Assembly: GCF_018812025.1 (NCBI RefSeq)
Contig: NC_063049.1
Location: 8,158,602 to 8,222,601, forward strand
Source: Megalobrama amblycephala
Taxonomy: Eukaryota > Chordata > Actinopteri > Cypriniformes > Xenocyprididae
Direction: 5' to 3'
Length of the DNA stretch: 64,000 bases
In this document: in pieces, positions 20,881-31,789 of the stretch
Layout of the letters: each line of letters starts with the position of its first letter
Position numbering within the stretch: position 1 is the stretch's first letter
The notes under the pieces: model-generated
What the model was told of the DNA's origin: nothing
The model's input: the letters and a program-made list of their open reading frames with translations, nothing else
Database searches by the model: none
Made by a program: the position numbers and the translations under genes

Positions 20881-22921
20881 CAGTGCTTCACTGAAGTTGC
20901 GTTCTACAGGCTCACGCAACAGCGCTTCAGACTGCTCAATCAATCAATGAAAAGTGCAGATTTATGCCAAGCGATTGCTAATGAATCTCGAGTTGATGAA
21001 TTATGACAATGTCTACTTTATGGCCTTTATATAAAATGTTTTAGATGGTTGTAAGAATCTGAAGGATCAGCCTGCAATTGTGTAGACATTTCAAAACAAG
21101 AGTCCCGGTGTATTTTGGGCTTGTTTATAATTAAAAGTCACAATCTAAGGTTAGTAAGTTGTCTTAGTTTTTTAAGGCCAATATGTGTCTGTTTTTGTTA
21201 ATAAACTATACTTTAAAATGTAATTAATAAACCCTCAAACTTTTTGTGGCTCCAGTCATAGTTGGGATGCTCTTTTAAAGCTGGCAGCATTAACAGTTTA
21301 TATATCGAAATATGTATCGTTATCGAGATTACATTTTTGCCATATTGCCCAGCCCTACTTAATATCTTAATATATAAGATTGTAACTTAACTTTCTCATG
21401 TGACTCGATTACAACATATCCAAATCATTGTGAAAAGTCTCTTTCCTAAAAAAGACAATGACTGCATTACCAATTGGATTAAAAAATAATAATAATAATA
21501 AAAATAAAAGCATAGACAAGTAAACAGACAGTAAAACACAAACAATGCAAATATACATCTATTTACTTTATGAATTAAACATACACTGACTCTTTTTAAA
21601 GCTAGTGAGAGATTTTGATTGATGACAGAGGACAGCAGGTTTATTTGTCTGAGGTCACCTTGAGACAGAATGCATGGATCTATCATGAGATACTAAAATG
21701 AATATCACACACGTCTGATTTTCCCAACTGAAAGGCGATCATTTGTATTTATAAAGCATATACAGTTGTATCTTTCTTTAAGAAAATAACCGTCGTTTCG
21801 CTAGATAAGACCATTATTCCTCGTCTGGTATCATTTAAAGCTCTTTGAAGCTGCACTAAAACTAATTTTGACCTTCAACCGTTTGGAGACCATTGAAGTC
21901 CACTATAAGGAGAATAATCCTGGAATGTTTCCATCAAAAACCTTAATTTCTTTTTGATTGAAGAAAGAAAGACATGAACATCTTGGATGACATGAGGGTG
22001 AGTAAATTATCAGTAAATTTTCATTCAGAAGTGACCTAATCATTTAATGCCAGCTTTGAGATCATATAAATATACATTGTATGTATTAACAATAAAATCT
22101 AACTTATTTGTAGAAATACTCACAGATTGTACGGAATGGTCTTCGGCAAAACAAGATGGAAAGCAAACACATTAATTTGGTTTGAAGCAAAAGTTTAAAT
22201 TACACCAACAAAACTTCATTTTACTTCAATTCTACTTACAAGGCATACACTTTTTTCAGTGTACTGCATGTCCCACAGGTAAACTAAAAGGGCACAATCT
22301 TAGAATATTTCTCCAAGAATGTAGTCCCCTTTAGTGCATAGAGGCAAAGCATACTGCATACCTCATAAGGCTAAAAAGAAGAGATGCACCGATTCAAATT
22401 TTTTTTATAAGTATGACCTGCCAACACCAATTTTTTCTGATTCCAATTTTCTTTATAAGAACTAAAATTGACAGCATATACAAACAAAAATCTACTTTTC
22501 TTCAATGCAAAATTTTATTTTCATAAAAAGTAAAAAGTCAGTATTAAAATAAGAACAAATAAATTGCAAACAACAGCACAAATAAATACAATAGAATAAA
22601 GAGAGAAATAAACACTGGTGGGTCTAACAGTATATTCAGGTAAGAAATGCTACAGAAAAGTAATCAAATGTAAAATAATTCTGGATAGTCTTCATTGTAA
22701 AAATTAAATACAGATTAATGCTTACAATTACAGTTAAAGTTATTCATTCAAGAGCAGAGAGTGATTTTCTTTGATTAACATGACAGACAGCAGCAGGAAT
22801 GTTAGACTGCTGTCACTTTAAGAGTTTATGCATGGATCCAGTATACCGTTACACGACATGCATGATCTTTAAGGTTCCAAAACTGACTGTGTTTAATGGA
22901 ATATTTGCCAAGATGGCCATT
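20881..22921. other. spacer with repeat debris
   Basis: Includes ATCGAAATATGTATCGTTATC-like DNA-element remains near 21310-21355, a block at about 21780-22050 ending in ACATGAGGGTGAGTAAAT (a common cyprinid repeat tail), and AT-rich sequence. No gene recognised. Confidence 0.45.
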
Positions 22922-23378
22922 TTGTCACTATCAGTCTCACTGTCCCTGAACTCCATTTCCCAGCATCCCTCCTGTTTCCACACCTGCACCCAGTCAGCTC
23001 ATCATCTCCTCGTTTCACAAATTCTTTGCACCTGCACATCATTACTTGTTCTCACTATATATACCCTCTTCTCCTATACTCCCTTATCTGGTCCATGTCC
23101 TACCTGTGAACTACTTACCTGGACATTCTGCCCGTCTTACACTTACCTGTTTTTCCTGCTAACCGTCCTAGTTCTCATCGGCTCCTTTCTCCGTCGTCTC
23201 TATGCTCCTCTGCCCCATTGGATCTCCTGGGAAAACACAAGGACTGCATCACACACAGATAAGCCACACCAAGATATTCCCTCTTCCAGCCTGTTTGGAC
23301 TGCTGTCACTGCTGTGTTATCTTCATCATGGTTCAATAAACCTGCTGTTGATTGTATCACTTGCCTCTGTGTCCGTCA
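22922..23378 (+). repeat. possible solo LTR or promoter-bearing repeat
   Basis: Begins TGTCACTATCAG and ends GTGTCCGTCA (TG...CA). It has a TATA motif (TATATATA, 23056-23063) and, about 275 bp later, AATAAA (23335-23340) followed by a T/G-rich stretch, the order expected of an LTR. I find no matching second copy or target duplication. The 201-codon frame over it is not a recognisable protein. Confidence 0.35.
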
Positions 23379-24287
23379 TATATGTGCTGACACATTTGAC
23401 ATAATTTTGTGTGTACTTGACCTTTTAAGCACAGTAAGCCACTCATTTTGGTATTTGCGAATCACAAGCTATTTGAGAGAAGGCTTTGTGCACACCACTT
23501 ATATAGATCAGTATTGCACATGCTTTAGGTGTAAGGGGAAACCTGCGGGAATGACTAAAATGATTTGCAATACAAGAACTATTGAACGGAGAAAATCAGG
23601 TGAGTGAGAGGAGGCGCCCAGGTGGGTGTGTCACATTGCCACCGGATAGCAGAAGGACTGAGAAAGCGCAGGTGGTATCGGTGTATCAATACTGCAGAAA
23701 ATGTGTATTGGAACCGTTTCAGATATTTCAGTATCTATACATCTTGAAATACTTATATTTTTGACAACAAAAGTGTAATTAGATTTGTTCCAAACGTTTT
23801 TGCGGTGGTTTCCCCACAGTTTACTTTGGCCTTACAAGTATTACAAATTGTGAACACAATTTGCATAATATCTGTCCTAAATAGTAGGGGCGTGACAAGA
23901 CTGGTTACTCGCAAGACGAGACCCGAGATTAAGTTCACGAGAACGAGATAAGATTTTTACACTTGGTAGGAAATCCTCAAAGATGAAATGCATGACTAGA
24001 AAAATAATCTGCAGTGTATTTGAAATGTTTTAACTAATCGTCTCTTAATGAATATCATTTCAGTTCTACTTTCTGAGTATGAATTATCATATGCAGTAAA
24101 AGACAACAGTACTCAAGCACTGTAAAAGATTTTGCCACTAACTCAAATGACTGACTTCTCTTCTGTATGATTTCAGTCTCTTCAGACCTTACTGTACATG
24201 ATTTATGAGCTTCTACAACTTTTGACCTCCTAACTGAACTCCTCTCCATAAATTGATCATAGAAATAAAAGCAATATAAATAAAAAT
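23379..24287. other. spacer, no gene recognised
   Basis: Short open frames only. The segment near 23890-23960 (GTTACTCGCAAGACGAGACC) resembles a DNA-transposon end. Confidence 0.45.
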
Positions 24288-24603
24288 GGTAACACTTTAA
24301 AAGGTCTCATTTATTAATATTAATGTATTAACCAAAATCAACTAACAATGAGCAATATATTTGCTACAGCATTTATTAATCTTAATGTTAGTTAATTAAA
24401 ATTGTCATTGTTAGTTTATGATAGTTCACAATGCATTAACTAATGTTAACAAATACAACTTTTGATTTTAATAAAGTATTAGTAAATGCTGAAATTAACA
24501 TTAACTAAGCTTAATAAATGGTGTAGAAGTATTGTTCTTTTTTAGCTTATGTAACTAAGTTTTACTAATGTTAACTAATGAAACCTTATTGTAAAGTGTT
24601 GCC
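24288..24603. mobile_element. non-autonomous element with GG(T/A)AACACT ends, copy 2
   Basis: GGTAACACTTTAAAAGGTCTC at the left and TTGTAAAGTGTTGCC at the right; the interior is homologous to 18409-18726 in the same orientation. Confidence 0.8.
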
Positions 24604-24910
24604 ATAAAAAATGAATAACATTTTCGTTTTCTTTTAGTCTTAAGTCCAAACATAATCAAAGCACTCTCTAAATATGCAAAGTGCAAATAAGACCAAATTT
24701 TTCTTTAAAACTTATCTAAGAGATGGTTACAACTGCACAGTGCAGCCTAAGATAACATTCATATTGGGAGATTTTTGCATGCATCAGGGAGCTGCTTTCA
24801 CTTTCGCGATTGTGTGTACTCTGTGAATAAGGAGCGGCGGCAACCGTTATCCAACTGAATTAAATGGTTTTTATTTCTATAAAAAACAAAAGGACAGTGA
24901 AGGTGTAATG

Positions 24911-24981
24911 TAACCGGTAGTTCAGTGGTAGAATTCTCGCCTCCCACGCGGGAGACCCGGGTCCGATTCCCGGTCAATGCA
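24911..24981 (+). tRNA. tRNA-Gly (CCC)-like, acceptor-stem damaged (likely pseudogene)
   Basis: The D-arm/A-box (TAGTTCAGTGGTAGA), the anticodon arm CTCGC-CTCCCAC-GCGGG (anticodon CCC, Gly) and the T-arm/B-box (GGTCCGATTCC, one change from consensus) all fit tRNA-Gly. The 3' acceptor strand TCAATGC is near normal, but the 5' strand is TAACCGG instead of about GCATTGG, so only two or three acceptor pairs form. That argues for a pseudogene or a copy joined at its 5' edge. The 3' flank is shared with the tRNA-Gly-like unit at 49755-49825. Confidence 0.8.
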
Positions 24982-25140
24982 GAAAGTGTCTTCTGGTGTG
25001 CTGGAAGTGCGGTTCTTTAAAGCTTCGTTATGTAAGTTCTGCTAATCGATATTACTGACGCGATTGTAAGCTCAAGGGCAATAACCTGCCATTATGAATG
25101 TTGTTATCACTGTGCAGTCCCAAATTATGTGGCCTGGGTC
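24982..25140 (+). repeat. flanks shared with second tRNA-Gly unit
   Basis: Two blocks recur near 49.7-50.0 kb in inverse orientation: the immediate tRNA tail (GTCTTCTGGTGTGCTGGAAG to CTTCGTTATG) and a block of about 100 bp from GTAAGTTCTGCTAATCGAT to CAAATTATGTG. Here the second block follows the tRNA; in the other copy it precedes it. That arrangement fits two cuts through one tandem array. Confidence 0.75.
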
Positions 25141-25399
25141 TAGTTCAGTGCGAAACCTAAGGAACACAATTTCCCTGTGGCGTCTTCCTCTACAACCCGA
25201 GCTTGTCGATACGGTGGCTGAGCTCCCATCCCCCAACTTCTTCCAACTCCACCCATTTTTCATCTGGAAGCCCGAGAGTCAAATCATGGTCAGCTTGAGA
25301 AATAATTACATCCTGCCATGTCTGCATGGATGTACTCATCCACAGGTGGTCTCTGCAGGAGTGGGCAGGCCTCGGGTGATTGTTGGCACCAGTGGTCAG

Positions 25400-26888
25400 C
25401 AGGCCCGGATTAAGAACACATTGGGCCCTGGGGCTATAGCAACACCAAGGTCCCCCTTGCCATGCCACAGTGTCTTGTACCACAAGATTTTTTTGAGATT
25501 GACGGCACCCATTGACTTCCATAGTAGGAAAAATGTCAGTGGGTGCCATCAACTGTCTGGTTACCAACCTTCTTTAAAATATTTTCTTTTGTGTTCAACA
25601 GAAGAAAGAAACTCATTCAGGTTTAAAACAACTTGAAAGTGAGTATGTGATGACAGGAATTTAATTTTTGGGTGAACTATCCCTATAAGGACAAGGTTCC
25701 GAATGCTAACTATTAGGATGCTGTCACTTTAAGACCTGCACGCGTCCGATTTTCTCAACTCACTTCAGACATAACCAACTGTGTTTATGTAAACATTTTG
25801 TGTATTTGACAGTATTATAGCGCAATCTGACGCGAAAGATGAAGTCCAGTAGTCAGGTGCTGTTTGACAGGCTTAAGTGTGTGTACACGCTTCGGGTGTA
25901 TGGGGTCAGAAAAAGCGCATCTCAGAACAGCACACGAATGTTTAACTGGCAGGGCTTTAAAGCACATGCAAATAAAGAACTTTTGTGATTGCGAATATGT
26001 GCAGTGTCCCGTGAGTAACTCTACCGCTGTGTTAACATGTGATGTGAATGTGTCGAGGTCGAGTTGTACGGATGGAGGCACCAGAACTGCAATTGATAGA
26101 ATGTGCTTCAAAGGCAGATAGTGGAGACAAGTCACACGACATTGGTGTTCGTCAAAAAACAGTAGGAAAGTTAATTCGGGATTTTTACACGGGTGATGAT
26201 GATGAGAGAAAAACACTGACATTCTGAATTCAAACGGCAATAAAATCAATCGACTCGTCCCTGTAAATGTTGAAAACACCTTAGGTTTTCATGAGAAACA
26301 ATTACCATGCGAATAGGGCTTAACTCGTTATAAGAATAATAACTTGCTGCAGCTGCTATCTCACCTTCTTCAACGTATAAAGCACGCAGATCGGCGACGG
26401 TGTCGGTGGGTGAAGATAATTGTGAGCTGCCGCTGCACGCGGGGTCTTCCACTGGCTCGGATGTTTTATGTGAACCGAAGTAGTTAGTTAGTTTTGGAAT
26501 TTTTGCTGTAAGATTAGCATCCCTTTTCTCCCTTTCAAGCTTATTTTTCCTTTTTTTTTGCGCACCACTATCACTTTTTTTTTTTATCATTTTGAACACC
26601 AGCGAGGCTGAACAAGCAATAAAGGCCAATTTCCCATTTTCTAGTCTACATGCGATGCGATAGCATAACGCAAAGAGGCGTTTCCCGATGTCATGTCGCG
26701 AATTGTAAAGTCATTTTGATTGGACGGTGATTTATCAGTCAGGCACATTTTCCAATCATTTTTTCTTGTTATTTTTTTCAACCACCTATGACTTGTCAAT
26801 CTCATTTCCTCCAGCCAATCACGGGCCCCCTCTACCCGCGGGCCCTGGGGCTTCAGCCCCACCTAGCCCTTATGTTAATCCGGCCCTG
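25400..26888 (-). mobile_element. hAT element with 8-bp target duplication
   Basis: The left end is CAGGCCCGGATTAAG and the right end, inverted, is CAGGGCCGGATTAAC. GTGGTCAG is exactly duplicated at 25392-25399 and 26889-26896, the 8-bp duplication typical of hAT. Length 1489 bp, so it is internally deleted relative to an autonomous element. It contains the first coding part of a transposase on the minus strand and, at 25503-25690, half of an Angel-like foldback repeat (CACCCATTGACTTCCATAGT ... GGGTGAACTATCCC). It interrupts a gene reading frame. Confidence 0.92.
26246..26629 (-). pseudogene. hAT transposase N-terminal fragment
   Basis: A 127-codon open frame on the minus strand containing KKKSDSGAQKKRKNKLERE and LTAKIPKLTNYFGSHK. 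It has the basic, Lys/Arg-rich start followed by a short hydrophobic motif found at the N-terminus of ZMYM1/TTF-type hAT transposases. No RNase-H-like catalytic domain follows, and the frame runs into unrelated sequence, so the element is non-autonomous. The first Met could be internal (MIKKKSDSG), because the preceding residues look like read-in. Confidence 0.6.
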
Positions 26889-27180
26889 GTGGTCAGTATT
26901 ACATCTTGTCCACACGACTCTGCTGCAAGGCATGTCGGAAGAACTGGTTTGCTGACAATCCACGATGGATTGAGAAGCTGCCCAAGCGGTTCACCAACAT
27001 TCTGCCTGCAATCCTGACCTAAAAGAAGGCCATCTGCAAGTCTGTGATGGATGAGCTGAAGCGCACTGGCAAGTCACCAACAGACATGGCAAACTAGGTG
27101 AATGAGCTCATGCACCTCAGGTATGAGCGAGCTCACCTGGCATACCTGCATGCCATAGAAAGTGTTGTAGTGGCAGATTC

Positions 27181-27907
27181 GATGTCTCTTTGTCCCTTCA
27201 GATCTGGGGCCATATTCACAAAACATTTTATCTTACCACTAAGAGTTCTCCTAAATAGCAGTAAAAGTTCTTAGCTAAGAGTTTTCTCTTAAAACCTATT
27301 CACAAAGCTGCTGAGACAAACTTTTACTAAGGAATAGAGAGAAGTCTTAAGCTAAGAGTAAGGGCGGGGTTGACCTTGTTGCTATGAAGTAAACACACAG
27401 TGATTGGCTAATGGGCGAGGAGTCAGCGATTTAATCATAGAAATAATGTAGAATGACGTGTCATGTTTCCACATTAAAATAAAGGTTTTAAAACACAAAT
27501 ATTGCCCTATTCAAATAAATATTTTTTAATAAAAATGTTGCCATAGTCAAAATAAAATGTTGCCATAAAGGTTTTAAAATGTAATGTAAAATGTAAAACT
27601 AATTAAAGTAGTGTATATACAGTTAATTGTCCACCTCTTGGGTGTCTGCATCTCAACAGAATGCAGAATTCAAGCGACAAATTATGTTTCATAAACAAAG
27701 TTTAGCAGAAACACATTCAAACGGTCTTTCTAATCAGCTCGAGAGGAGGCATATACAGACGAGAGTTGACTCGCCTATAGTTATTTCGACAGTTTTCTGT
27801 ATCCCTCCGCCAACCCGCTCCTCACTTTTGGCTGGGGATACAGGGAGAAATTTGGGCTAAATTCCAAGCTCGGAGCCCTCGATCCCCTTGGACAGCACAC
27901 CAAACAC

Positions 27908-27991
<84 letters not shown>

Positions 27992-28189
27992 CTCTATTCA
28001 ATCATTTGTAACTGTGAACTCATTTTCTGCCTGTGGCAGAAAACACCTGTTGTCTGGTGGAAAATTACCAACAAAATATGCTCAGTGGCCAAGTAAACTT
28101 GTTTGACCCTTACAGTTAAATAGGCCAAGAGGCCTCACAACACTTCTAGCTTTTATAGTAAGCAAACTAATTCTACAATTGTTTTCTAT
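27181..28189 (+). other. gap in the multicopy gene: element remains and (AT)n
   Basis: Contains GGGCCATATTCACAAAAC (27209-27226) followed by AAGAGTTCTCCTAAATAG repeats, which look like one end of a Harbinger-type non-autonomous element without a recognised partner end, and an (AT)n microsatellite at 27912-27984. It probably includes the intron before the 28190 segment. Confidence 0.4.
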
Positions 28190-29406
28190 AGGATGGATAA
28201 AATAGTGTCAGGGATGCTGAGGCGTATTTGGACAGAGGACCGTTGGGCAGTTCCTGAGGAAGGAAAACAAGGCACGTGCTTTAAGGTCATATGATGATCA
28301 TGATGGCTGGTATGGAGTCTCTGTGTCCAGCTTCTACCTGACCGACTGCCTACTGGATGAGTTCAAACGTCAAGAGCCAGCCATGACCAAACTCCTCCAG
28401 GGCACTTTTGGGCAGGTCTTCAGGTCTGACCACACCAGAAAAGTTGCAAGAAAAGTAACACTGGCATCTGGGGTCATGTCCAGTTATGCCATCATGAATG
28501 AGAGCTGGCTGATTGTTTCCTGGGTTATGGTTTAGTCTGAGACTGAGAGGTCCTTGGAGCCAGTGTACCAGGGACTGGCCAAGAGGTAGTATAGAGATGC
28601 TGGAGTGGAAAAGGCAGGCTTCCACTGGATGGACAGTTGAGAACAGCCATCTTCTCTTATCACTGCCATGCAAACTGCCAATGTCATGTCTAATAAAAAA
28701 ATCTGTTTTTAAAAAACATATCAATCCAAGGCACTCGAGAATTTAAGGAAAAATATACAAAAAGCCTTTATTCAATCATGGTTTAAATATTTAATAACAA
28801 GTAACCACACAAGCGTTGCAGCTAATGAGCCTTCATCAGGGTGTCACATCACAATATATTGCAATATGTTAAATTACATTTTGATGTGACATGTTTTCTT
28901 TATATTAATTATTTAAATTTGCTCTCTTGTGATTGTTTTATATTACGTAGTTAGGTGACTGTCATGTGACTAATTGATTGCTGTATAAAAGGCAATATTT
29001 ATTTTGTTCACACCCTGATGAATGCTCATTAGCCGTAATGTGTTGGTGTGTGGTTTACTTTTTTAAATACTTAAACCATGATTGAATAAAGGCTTTTTAT
29101 ATAATTTCCTTAAATTTTCAATTACCCAAAGAGCACCAAGATATGGATTTTACACCATGCGCAGCACTTTTTGCATTCTTTGCTTTATAAAAAATTCTGT
29201 TTCTTTTTAAATCTAAATCTACATTGTTCTACATCTTTGTGTCTTGCATTTAGGGATTGCTGTGCTCCATTTAAGATCCCAGACTGCATCCCTGGTGAAC
29301 ATCTAAACTGGGATGCCTGGAAGACTACCCCTTCCATTGTTGCTGGGGCCATCTCTGGACCGCTGGAGAACACCTGTGCCCCTCGGTTACATTTCAACAA
29401 CAACAA
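28190..29406 (+). pseudogene. cysteine-rich multicopy gene, middle region with intron
   Basis: Exon-like pieces read DDHDGWYGVSVSSFYLTDCL, then EFKRQEPAMTKLLQGTFGQV followed by FRSDHTRKVARKVTLASGVM, a premature TAG, then SETERSLEPVYQGLAK and VEKAGFHWMD. The following exon from 29254 reads DCCAPFKIPDCIPGEHLNWD and AWKTTPSIVAGAISGPLENT. The two join as HWMD-R-DCC across an intron at about 28638-29253 whose donor is now TTGAG. SDHTRK, HWMDRDCC and the later KLDLLHC recall the spaced acidic residues of RNase-H-like transposases, but that is inference. The intron has a foldback MITE. The segment is nonfunctional. Confidence 0.6.
28738..29120. mobile_element. foldback MITE in intron of the multicopy gene
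   Basis: The left arm (AAAAGCCTTTATTCAATCAT ... GAGCCTTCATCAGGGTGT) and the right arm (CACCCTGATGAATGCTCATT ... ATGATTGAATAAAGGCTTTT) are inverted copies of about 100 bp around a 140-bp AT-rich centre. No coding sequence. Confidence 0.8.
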
Positions 29407-29797
29407 CTGTAGTGTTCTCGTGCAGTGTGTTGAAACTCTGACTAAACACCAAGTTAAACCATAGCCAATGAAGACAGAGTTGTAGTAAGATTTGATCATT
29501 AACTGTCACTCTTTGTCACTGACATGTTGCGGTGAAAACTGTAATAAAACAATACAACAATATTCAATGTCTATGTCTTGATTAATCATACAATTACAAA
29601 TGTCTGCAACAAACAATCACAGCTATAGTAGCAGCTATAATGGTTATTAGCATCACAGTTAGCTTGTTTTTAACAAATTATCAAACATCGTCTTTTTAAC
29701 AAAATCCTTACAAATATATAATCTTTAACATGTCTAATGTCACATAGATGAATTTACAGCATTGCCTCTATGATGGATTAGAGTGGATGCAATGGAT

Positions 29798-30424
29798 TAG
29801 TGATGTTACGGTCTGTGCCGAGGCTTCGGAGCGTGTGTCGAGAAATCCCGGAAGCTTTCAGTGAAGCGCCTATCGAGGCTTGTATCGCTTTAGATCAATG
29901 ACGTCATTGATGAGGTTCGAAGCCTCGCTTCTGCCTGACTGGTTCAAATGGTTCGACTGGATGTGGTTCAAATCTTGACGCGACATTTTGACAGACATAT
30001 AAACCATGGGATCCCCTCAGAATTTGTGGTTTTAGAATAATAATATCGCCCCTCCTGCCTGTTATGACCAAAGAATTTGTTTACACACATTTGATAGCCC
30101 CATTCATTTGAAGCCAATACGTTTATTACACACTTATGTTATACAATCATTATATACAACCAGAAAATACACATTACATTCAAATAAATATATAAGTCTT
30201 TGTGGAAATTGATTTTTTTCTTCACCGTTATTTCTAGGCCATAACTGCCGCAAAATACAGTGTATCACAGATCACATCTGGTCATCTGTAATGTATCTAC
30301 TTGTTTTACACTCTTTGACCACCAGGTGGTATTGTGAGCAAATGAAGCCTCGAGAAATGAACCTTTTGTGAACCACTTGGCTGAAAGCTTCAATGCTTCA
30401 TGAGGCTTCATCTCGCCATCACTA
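29798..30424. mobile_element. non-autonomous hAT-like element
   Basis: Ends TAGTGATG...CATCACTA; an exact 8-bp duplication CAATGGAT flanks it (29790-29797 and 30425-30432). Length 627 bp, no transposase. It contains the 18-bp perfect palindrome ATCAATGACGTCATTGAT (29894-29911) with a consensus CRE at its centre. It lies between two exon-like pieces of the multicopy gene. Confidence 0.85.
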
Positions 30425-30659
30425 CAATGGATTGTTAGAGAGAGCACACCATGACTGTCTCAATGTTTTCATGTAGAACCAGGAAGTACTCAGAGGAAGT
30501 GACTAAACAGGCAGTGACATCATCAAGTAACAAATAATATTAATTTTTACAATTGAGGTAGATAAACAGAAAAGTAATTATGAACTTCTTATTTTACCTG
30601 AGAATATGTATCAACAAAAATAAAGCAGATATTTAAAACTTAAATTTCTTAAAGGGCAA

Positions 30660-31703
30660 CACAACGACATCGTGGTGAAGCTGGACTTGCTCCACTGCCT
30701 GAGGCATTTTTTACAGGAGTGCACCTCTGAGCATCACCCTCTGTTTAGCACTTTCTGCCAGCTCCTCTCCGCAGCCTTCTTTGTGGTTGATCAGGAAGAC
30801 CTAAGTAGGCTCCAGGACACCTATCGGTTCTGTGATATCAATCCAGCCAATCCCACTAAATGGCACATACGAGAACACTGCAGGACCAAAATACCACAAC
30901 CCACAGAGCTGCTGGACAGAGTGGAGAAAGTCCTGAAGCATTTTCACCTGTCCATGGACCCCAACAATGTCTTTAAGCCATCCATGCTGAAGATGTGGTG
31001 CATACAGAGAGTGCACATTCTCCACGGTTGCCTCAGTGACCCTGAACTCTCAGAGGGCATAATGTACCGGTATGGTGGAACTCTGGCGCTTTCACCAGGT
31101 ACATGATTTAGCTGAAAAGTCCCCATTTGGATCCCTGTCAGAGGTACATCACAGCAGGAAGGGTACCACTTCCACCAGGCCCAGTGGACCACAGGGACTC
31201 ATTTCTCCACTGAATTGTTCCAGGCCCAAGGCATGACAGGGGTGGCATGGTGGAACCACCAACGGCTGCTGGACCTTAAGCAGCCAGGTGTCATCCTCCC
31301 TGCTGTGTTTGATCCAGCTCTAATGGTTGAGTTAAATTCTGCCTCCAAGAGAGTGACTCAGCAGGAGAAGTACCCTATGCTTCATCTCTCTGACAGAGAC
31401 ACTGGAGAGGGGTTTGGCTTAGAGTACGCAGAGCCAGGCTGCTGTCCAGTCCCTCTGGATTGGGACAAACATTGAACCCAAAAGAGAGATGAACCAGCTA
31501 CTCTTGTGCTTCTACACCTGTGCAGACACCCGCTACTGCCCAAGCTTAACCTCCAGACGCAGCACCCTCCTTCAGTCAGACATCACTCTCCAGCACCGCA
31601 TCCCCTAGACCAGCACCATCCATCAGTCATTCGCTGTCTGCTGGTGCACTTCTAAAACAGGAGATGCCATCAGTCGACATCCAAGAACCTCCTGCAGCGA
31701 TGG
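30660..31703 (+). pseudogene. cysteine-rich multicopy gene, core region
   Basis: Long open pieces: 30660-31106 reads DIVVKLDLLHCLRHFLQECT, FCQLLSAAFFVVDQEDLSRL, HIREHCRTKIPQPTELLDRV and RIHILHG-like IQRVHILHGCLSDPEL. After a frameshift near 31090-31115 it continues VPIWIPVRGTSQQEGYHFHQ and ELFQAQGMTGVAWWNHQRLL, to FGLEYAEPGC ending near DWDKH at 31475. A Ser/Pro/His-rich segment follows in shifted frames up to a GTAAGT donor at 31704. This is the best-preserved part of the gene and could be diagnostic in a protein search. No enzyme motif is certain. It is more open than expected for old neutral sequence, which suggests a recent copy. Confidence 0.65.
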
Positions 31704-31789
31704 GTAAGTTAACATATTCCTTGTAGACATTCATTTTAATGTAATAACATGATCAATTGAAGAACTATTATTGCTCTATTGTGTTCCAG

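Larger units (their letters stand above)
25160..27180 (+). pseudogene. cysteine-rich fish multicopy gene, N-terminal region (split by hAT)
   Basis: Before the hAT insertion the frame reads PNFFQLHPFFIWKPESQIM, then LPCLHGCTHPQVVSAGVGRP and VIVGTSGQ. After it (26889 on) the same frame resumes YYILSTRLCCKACRKNWFAD, RWIEKLPKRFTNILPAILT, a TAA at 27020-27022, KSVMDELKRTGKSPTDMAN, a TAG at 27095-27097, and YERAHLAYLHAIESV. The paired cysteines (C..HGC, CCKAC) suggest a zinc-binding module. I recognise the sequence as a highly repeated fish family of unknown function (I recall the label DUF6729, from memory). Two in-frame stops plus a transposon inside the coding sequence make this a pseudogene. 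The same gene continues at 28190, 30660 and 31790. Confidence 0.65.

Noticed and set aside
17811..22260. A single 4.4-kb element with CACTG(G/A)AAAAA ends
   Set aside because: The ends are only loosely inverted and the interior is a chain of unrelated elements; no duplication supports joining them.
22799..23404. 201-codon open frame on the plus strand
   Set aside because: It overlies a repeat with LTR-like signals, has no family resemblance, and its composition (Cys/Leu/Thr/Ser-rich from CTC/ACC repeats) looks like a chance frame.
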